From: Actinomycetes bacterium
GTDB taxonomy: Bacteria; Actinomycetota; Coriobacteriia; WRKU01
DNA length: 11,073 nucleotides
Assembly (NCBI GenBank): GCA_009781565.1
Contig: WQXV01000019.1
Span: 1 to 11,073 of the forward strand
Reading direction: 5' to 3'
The notes under the pieces are model-generated. The model searched no databases and had not been told where the DNA came from. It was given only the letters and a program-made list of their open reading frames with translations. Both the position numbers and the translations under genes were made by a program. Each line of letters begins with the position of its first letter. The stretch's first letter is position 1. Shown here piece by piece: positions 7,349 to 11,073 of this stretch.

Positions 7349-9055
7349 GTGTTTACTCGCAAACCATTGGTATCGACCGCCCTGGCGCTCTTTCTCGTCA
7401 TGGCGCTCAGTCTGGTCCCTCTGACCATCGGCGCTCTTGCCGCATGGGACCACTTGTTGGTAAGTGCCGGACCTACAGGGTTGGGCGCGAATAGCCATTC
7501 TTTCGATCCCTCGCTAAGTGCTGATGGGACGAAGCTCTCGTACTCTTCCTATGCATCTGATCTGATGAGTGCCAGCACAGGAGAGTACCAGAATGTCTTC
7601 TTCTACGATGCGGTCAATGACCAGACACTTCTCGTAAGCGCTGGGGCAGGCGGGACTGCTGCAGATGGTAACTCATGGCAGTCTGCGATATCAGGCGATG
7701 GGACGAAGGTCGTCTTCGCATCAGGTGCACACAACTTCGATGGCGTGACGGTGACCGGCGACCAATATCAACTCTTTATCTGGGATCTTGTCTCAGGCGA
7801 GATCAAGCTGATAACTAAAGGCTCGTCGGGGACCGGTGGGAATGACCTGTCTATTGAGCCATCGGTCTCATATGATGGATCCAAAGTCGCCTTTACCTCT
7901 CAGGCGACCGACTTGGTCGGTGCTGTAACCGATGGGTATGCCCTCAATGTATTCTTGTGGGATGCCGATACTGATTCAACTATTCTTGTCAGTAAAGGTG
8001 CCGCCGGTCGTGGTGGAGACTCATGGAGCGAGCAGCCTTCGATCTCGTATGACGGCTCGAAAGTCGCCTTCGCCTCGGGAGCAAGGAATCTCAATGATGC
8101 GGTTATCACCGGAGACTATCACAACGTCTTTGTATGGAACGGTTTCGATGACAGCATCAAGCTGGTCAGCGAGACCGCAGCAGGCGCAGGTGGAAATGGA
8201 CCTTCAAATGAGCCTTCCATTTCGGGTAACGGTGAGTTCATAGCATTCGTCTCTGCGGCGACCGATCTGGCAGGGACCTCTGTCACGCCAGGTGACAATA
8301 TGAACGCGTTCCTCTGGTTCTTCCAAGCAGGAATCATCGACCAGATCGATGTTGGGCCGTCGTTATCGGGAGATCCCAACAATTACTCGGCACCTTCGGT
8401 CAACGAAGATGGCACGCAGGTCGCGATCGTGGAAGGCCCCAGGTATGCGCCTACCATGCTTCCTCTGGGTGAGACATTGGTCGAGACGAATGGTGAGCTT
8501 AACGTCTATCATTGGAATCGTACGACGGGGGTCAGCTCTCTGGTAAGCTGCAATGATGCTGGCTCTTGGGGAAACCGTGAATCAGCGGAGCCATCGATAT
8601 CGGGTGACGGCACAAGAGTTGCGCATTCGTCATACGCAAGCGATCTTTCCGGTGCCCCGACTGACAACGGTTTCTGTAATGTGTTTCTTGCAGATGAGAT
8701 CCCGCCTGCAATGGTGACGGTGACCTTCGACGCTCAGAATGGCACTGCTCCTGTGAGCACTTCCGTTGCCGTGGGTTCACCTGTTGCGGAACCAGGCGCT
8801 CCGACCAAAGCAGGCTATACGTTCGCAGGATGGTGGACCGCGCCTTCCGGTGGCGTGCAGTGGAACTTCGGAGATCCGGTATTGAGCGACATGACGCTTT
8901 ATGCTCATTGGGTACCCAATGGTACTCCCGAGCCCCCGGTTCCGCCTGTTCCGCCTACGGGCGATGCACTGACGCTTACCTCCCTCGCAATCACTGGATT
9001 GGCCGGTTGCGCACTCGTGCTGTCTCCGATGATCAAGAAGAGATTCGAGGGCTAA
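7349..9055 (+). CDS. Secreted beta-propeller protein with InlB-like repeat and LPXTG-like anchor
   Basis: A 568-residue surface protein of unknown ligand. A signal peptide (1-31, basic start then hydrophobic core, cleavage near ALA-AWD) is followed by seven WD40/TolB-like repeats starting near 54, 112, 171, 230, 289, 349 and 415. The repeat consensus is PSxSxDGxKVAFxSxAxDL, then NVFxWD, then LVSxGAxGxGG. The seventh repeat lacks its final LVS strand, while residues 33-41 (WDHLLVSAG) supply one, so the ring could close as a seven-bladed propeller. An InlB B-repeat/Flg_new module follows (456-521: VTFDAQNGT to AGYTFAGWW to LYAHW), then a Pro linker, VPPTG (534-538), a hydrophobic stretch and KKR: a sortase-type sorting signal with Val in place of Leu. 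GTG at 7349 is supported by AGGAAGG 7 nt upstream. Adhesion or ligand binding is a guess. Confidence 0.85.
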   Translation: MFTRKPLVSTALALFLVMALSLVPLTIGALAAWDHLLVSAGPTGLGANSHSFDPSLSADGTKLSYSSYASDLMSASTGEYQNVFFYDAVNDQTLLVSAGAGGTAADGNSWQSAISGDGTKVVFASGAHNFDGVTVTGDQYQLFIWDLVSGEIKLITKGSSGTGGNDLSIEPSVSYDGSKVAFTSQATDLVGAVTDGYALNVFLWDADTDSTILVSKGAAGRGGDSWSEQPSISYDGSKVAFASGARNLNDAVITGDYHNVFVWNGFDDSIKLVSETAAGAGGNGPSNEPSISGNGEFIAFVSAATDLAGTSVTPGDNMNAFLWFFQAGIIDQIDVGPSLSGDPNNYSAPSVNEDGTQVAIVEGPRYAPTMLPLGETLVETNGELNVYHWNRTTGVSSLVSCNDAGSWGNRESAEPSISGDGTRVAHSSYASDLSGAPTDNGFCNVFLADEIPPAMVTVTFDAQNGTAPVSTSVAVGSPVAEPGAPTKAGYTFAGWWTAPSGGVQWNFGDPVLSDMTLYAHWVPNGTPEPPVPPVPPTGDALTLTSLAITGLAGCALVLSPMIKKRFEG

Positions 9056-9059
9056 GCGT

Positions 9060-9108
9060 CTTATATAGATATGTCTCATATAGGATAGATAAGCCTTATA
9101 TAGATATG
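9060..9108. repeat. Direct repeat CTTATATAGATATG
   Basis: Exact 14-bp copies at 9060-9073 and 9095-9108, with a degenerate third copy (CTCATATAG) at 9075-9083. It is AT-rich and lies between the surface-protein stop and the terminator. It does not encode anything visible. Confidence 0.7.
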
Positions 9109-9133
9109 AGAAGCTTTGAATAGAGTCATAATA

Positions 9134-9160
9134 AAAGGCGGGAGTTAATCTCCCGCCTTT
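9134..9160. terminator. Bidirectional rho-independent terminator
   Basis: A perfect 11-bp stem: AAAGGCGGGAG at 9134-9144 and CTCCCGCCTTT at 9150-9160, with loop TTAAT. On the + strand TTTCATTTT follows; on the - strand TTTTATTAT follows. It lies between two convergent genes and can serve both. Confidence 0.9.
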
Positions 9161-9191
9161 CATTTTAGTGGAGCGATGACCAACTTATCAT

Positions 9192-10340
9192 CTAGGTAAA
9201 GAATAGATCTCCAAACACAGGAATCCTGCGCACGACATAGTTCGTGAAGAGATATATGAGCGGAATACTGGACGCCGATAGTAGCAGGAATTTCAACATA
9301 GAGGGAAGCGTGAGTGGCGCGAGCAAGAGGGCAAGTCCGATGATGAACGGTGCGTGAAAGACGAAGATAGCAAATGAGTTATCCGAGATGCTTTTGAGCA
9401 GATCGCTTTGTGAGTTGAACCGTGTTTTGAATAGACCGATGAGACCGATCGTCAAAGTCACTCCGACGAATGGTTCCCACGTAGAGAAGAACAGGCTTTG
9501 CCAGGTAAATCCACCGAAGAATGAATCGAGTCCCTCATCAAGCGCTCCACCACCTATCAACGCGATGAAGAAGAGGAGCGTACCCGCAATCAACCCAATG
9601 GCGAGCCACCGTCGGCTGTTGGATCGGTCCACCTGATCGAGCCAATCGTTTTTGGCGGAAACGATGCCGATGATGAACATCACGACGTATTGAACGAAAT
9701 AGCAAAGCTGCATGTTCAATATATCGGTTCCGATCGGTTGGACCAGGCGCACCAAGAACGTGAGTACACCGATAAGGACAATGATCAGCAGGATCTGCGC
9801 GACCGAAGGGAAAGGGCGCTGTGGTGTCACGGCGATACGCTCAGCAAAGATCCGACTTGCCAACGCATAGACGATCGAAAAGAAAAGCAGCGCAACCGCG
9901 AACCAGAGTGGCCCCGATCCACCGATGAAGTGGAATCGCAGATAGTATTCAGAGTATTGTCTGGCCAGTTCGGCGAGTGGGACTTGCAGATCTCTCATGA
10001 CCAAGAGGCCGGTGAGTGGATTGAGAATCAGCATATAGAACAACGCGGGATACCCAAGGCGAATCGCGCGGTCACGGATAAAAGACCGAACCCCCTTCTT
10101 GCGAAGAGAGAAATAGGCGAAATAGCCCGCGATCAGAAAGAGAAGTCCCAGCGAGACGGCTTGCACATAGGCTTGGAAGAGAGCAAAGAAAGCGATCGCG
10201 ATATCGCTCGGCTGAGCGGGATCGTAATACGCCCATCCACCGATCCCACTGTAGGTGATCGCACAATGCATCATTATGATGAGGACGATCAGTGCGAGTC
10301 GCAAATTGTCGATATATACAAGACGGCTCTTTGGTCTCAT
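9192..10340 (-). CDS. Acyltransferase 3 (AT3) family membrane protein
   Basis: A multi-spanning membrane enzyme of the acyltransferase-3/OpgC-like family, which moves acetyl or other acyl groups onto extracellular or envelope glycans. The acceptor is unknown here. The 382-residue product starts with the family motif RLVYIDNLRLALIVLIIMMH, with the conserved His25. It also has RDRAIRLGYP (90-99), PLWFAVALLF (144-153) and a late FVFHAPFI with His329, all as expected, and about ten hydrophobic segments. ATG at 10340 is chosen because GGGAG lies 7 nt upstream and the family motif starts at once. The frame stays open to 10466, but a perfect -10 hexamer at 10386-10391 lies within that extension, so a longer protein is unlikely. 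ATG at 10370 is a weaker alternative. It is transcribed away from the rRNA operon and ends at the shared terminator. Confidence 0.87.
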   Translation of the reverse strand: MRPKSRLVYIDNLRLALIVLIIMMHCAITYSGIGGWAYYDPAQPSDIAIAFFALFQAYVQAVSLGLLFLIAGYFAYFSLRKKGVRSFIRDRAIRLGYPALFYMLILNPLTGLLVMRDLQVPLAELARQYSEYYLRFHFIGGSGPLWFAVALLFFSIVYALASRIFAERIAVTPQRPFPSVAQILLIIVLIGVLTFLVRLVQPIGTDILNMQLCYFVQYVVMFIIGIVSAKNDWLDQVDRSNSRRWLAIGLIAGTLLFFIALIGGGALDEGLDSFFGGFTWQSLFFSTWEPFVGVTLTIGLIGLFKTRFNSQSDLLKSISDNSFAIFVFHAPFIIGLALLLAPLTLPSMLKFLLLSASSIPLIYLFTNYVVRRIPVFGDLFFT

Positions 10341-10385
10341 GGCTCCACTCCCAGTTGCCCATCGTTTCATTTTCGACCAGCCTGT

Positions 10386-10412
10386 ATTATAGCTTGTTTC
10401 CTCAGATTGCAA
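10386..10412 (-). promoter_or_regulatory. Promoter for the acyltransferase gene
   Basis: On the minus strand, a perfect TATAAT (10391 to 10386) is preceded by TTGCAA (10412 to 10407) at a 15-bp spacing, which is short; CTTGCA at 16 bp is an alternative reading. The leader to ATG at 10340 would be about 40 nt. Confidence 0.5.
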
Positions 10413-10529
10413 GCTTTGCGAGAGAGACGAAGCCAAGCTTTTTCTCGTATAACTATACAAAAACACTCCACAATTGACCTGCGATTTTACTGTTCATCTC
10501 CATATTTGGAACTAATTATGCATGAAGTA

Positions 10530-10558
10530 TTGCAATCGGTTTGTGAGCCCTGTATACT
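10530..10558 (+). promoter_or_regulatory. rRNA operon promoter P1
   Basis: TTGCAA at 10530-10535, a 17-bp spacer and TATACT at 10553-10558. It lies about 390 nt before the mature 16S end and is divergent from the acyltransferase promoter. Confidence 0.65.
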
Positions 10559-10573
10559 GATAAAGGTTGTAAT

Positions 10574-10619
10574 TGCCGGACACATGAACGATTGTCAAAG
10601 GGTGTCCTCTGGACCGGCA
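10574..10619 (+). other. Leader RNA hairpin after P1
   Basis: GGACAC (10578-10583) pairs with GTGTCC (10602-10607), extended by TGCC (10574-10577) with GGCA (10616-10619) across an 8-nt bulge. A competing small hairpin, GTCC-TCT-GGAC (10604-10614), uses part of the same strand. It would lie at the very start of the P1 transcript. Confidence 0.4.
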
Positions 10620-10682
10620 GCAAGGGACTTCAAACAACCCGTTTGGCATGCGCACAATTCAGGCAGCGCCTCTCCAAAAAAA

Positions 10683-10702
10683 TATTGAAATTATTTTCAA
10701 TA
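10683..10702. promoter_or_regulatory. AT-rich palindrome upstream of rRNA P2
   Basis: A perfect 8-bp inverted repeat, TATTGAAA (10683-10690) and TTTCAATA (10695-10702), ends 6 bp before the P2 -35. It is preceded by a run of seven A residues. It could be an UP-like element, an activator or repressor site, or a leader hairpin in the P1 transcript. Confidence 0.4.
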
Positions 10703-10708
10703 AACCCC

Positions 10709-10737
10709 TTGCGCAATTCGGTTCTATACCGTATTGT
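10709..10737 (+). promoter_or_regulatory. rRNA operon promoter P2
   Basis: TTGCGC at 10709-10714, a 17-bp spacer and TATTGT at 10732-10737, about 200 nt before the mature 16S end. It has an AT-rich upstream region. Tandem promoters are usual for rRNA operons. Confidence 0.5.
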
Positions 10738-10786
10738 AGAAACCCGCGCTCAAATGGGCGGAAGTCTGTTTGTGCCGCGGAAAGCG

Positions 10787-10803
10787 AACCTTGAAAATTG
10801 GAT
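10787..10803 (+). promoter_or_regulatory. boxA-like antitermination element
   Basis: AACCTTGAAAATTGGAT resembles the TTTGAAAACT-type boxA of Gram-positive rRNA leaders, which binds NusB/NusE to keep polymerase from terminating early. It lies between P2 and 16S, where boxA is expected. The match is by eye. Confidence 0.4.
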
Positions 10804-10894
10804 ATTGTGCAGACAAGTCAAATTAAAACCCGTCTATCGTAAGGACCCATTAAAAGGTCAAACCGAGAGACGAACCTATTAAACAGAATCAAAC

Positions 10895-10934
10895 AATTCT
10901 TATGGAATTTGCAGAAGGCTGACGAGGCCTTTTG
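10895..10934 (+). other. Two small hairpins just before 16S
   Basis: AATTC-TTATG-GAATT (10895-10909) is followed by CAGAAGGC (10912-10919) and GCCTTTTG (10927-10934), which form an 8-bp stem with one G-U pair and a 7-nt loop. The second ends 11 nt before the mature 16S end and is followed by TTTAAT. Likely part of pre-16S folding or processing. Confidence 0.45.
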
Positions 10935-10945
10935 TTTAATCTCAA

Positions 10946-11073
10946 ACAATGGAGTGTTTGATCCTGGCACAGATTGAACGCTGGCGGCGTGCTTAACACA
11001 TGCAAGTCGAACGAGAACGCACCTTCGGGTGTTATTAAAGTGGCGAACGGGTGAGTAATAGTTGGGAAATCTG
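10946..11073 (+). rRNA. rrs: 16S ribosomal RNA, 5' end (partial)
   Basis: The small-subunit rRNA gene begins here and runs off the right edge. Landmarks are GTTTGATCCTGG, GATTGAACGCTGGCGGCG, AACACATGCAAGTCGAACG and GGCGAACGGGTGAGTAAT. The mature 5' end is placed at 10946 by alignment to E. coli numbering (position 9 is 10954). The V1 hairpin GCACCTTCGGGTGT resembles Eggerthella-type Coriobacteriia. Helix 1 carries a U10-A24 pair where E. coli has A10-U24, which keeps the helix but alters two positions used by the 27F primer. Confidence 0.97.

Noticed and set aside
10341..10466. N-terminal extension of the acyltransferase
   Set aside because: It would contain the gene's own -10 hexamer and precedes the conserved family start; the residues show no domain or signal.
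9690..10688. A 332-codon open frame on the + strand opposite the acyltransferase gene
   Set aside because: It is charged, low-complexity sequence antisense to a gene with clear AT3 motifs, has no ribosome binding site or recognisable domain, and runs into the rRNA promoter region.
10592..10882. A 96-codon open frame in the rRNA leader
   Set aside because: It spans promoter P2 and the boxA-like element, has no ribosome binding site, and resembles no protein.

Overview
The window looks like chromosomal DNA of a Gram-positive actinobacterium, most likely a member of the Coriobacteriia (Eggerthella/Cryptobacterium-like). This rests on the start of the 16S gene at the right edge, the mid-50s G+C coding style, the housekeeping gene set, and a secreted protein that combines an InlB-type repeat with an LPXTG-like tail. 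The genus is a guess from one partial 16S end. No phage, insertion sequence, CRISPR array or tRNA gene was seen.

Layout. (1) 1-879 (+): a XerD/XerC tyrosine recombinase, open at the left edge, so its true start lies outside the window. (2) 967-3183 (-): a class A penicillin-binding protein converging on it, with a perfect hairpin between the two. Its last ~50 codons appear displaced by a one-base frameshift: the reading frame stops at 1135, but a proline-rich tail continues in the neighbouring frame to 1007, just short of the hairpin. (3) 3184-3371: divergent intergenic region with a good promoter for the + strand. (4) 3372-7313 (+): a long U32-family protein, then a DUF2628 membrane protein closely followed by tyrS. 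(5) 7349-9055 (+): a secreted, probably wall-anchored protein predicted to be a seven-bladed beta-propeller with an InlB-like repeat. Its promoter appears to lie inside the end of tyrS. (6) 9134-9160: a strong bidirectional terminator. (7) 9192-10340 (-): an acyltransferase-3 family membrane enzyme. (8) 10392-10945: a long rRNA leader with tandem promoters and several hairpins. (9) 10946-11073: the first ~128 nt of 16S rRNA.

Functional themes are chromosome dimer resolution (XerD), peptidoglycan synthesis (PBP), RNA modification (U32), tRNA charging (TyrRS), surface display (propeller protein, acyltransferase) and ribosome production. Most of this is ordinary housekeeping. The less ordinary items are the displaced PBP tail, the surface propeller with a variant sorting signal, the promoter inside tyrS, the structured rRNA leader, and a 16S 5' end that carries a paired base change in helix 1 and so mismatches the common 27F primer at two positions. 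I did not find a convincing new multi-gene system.
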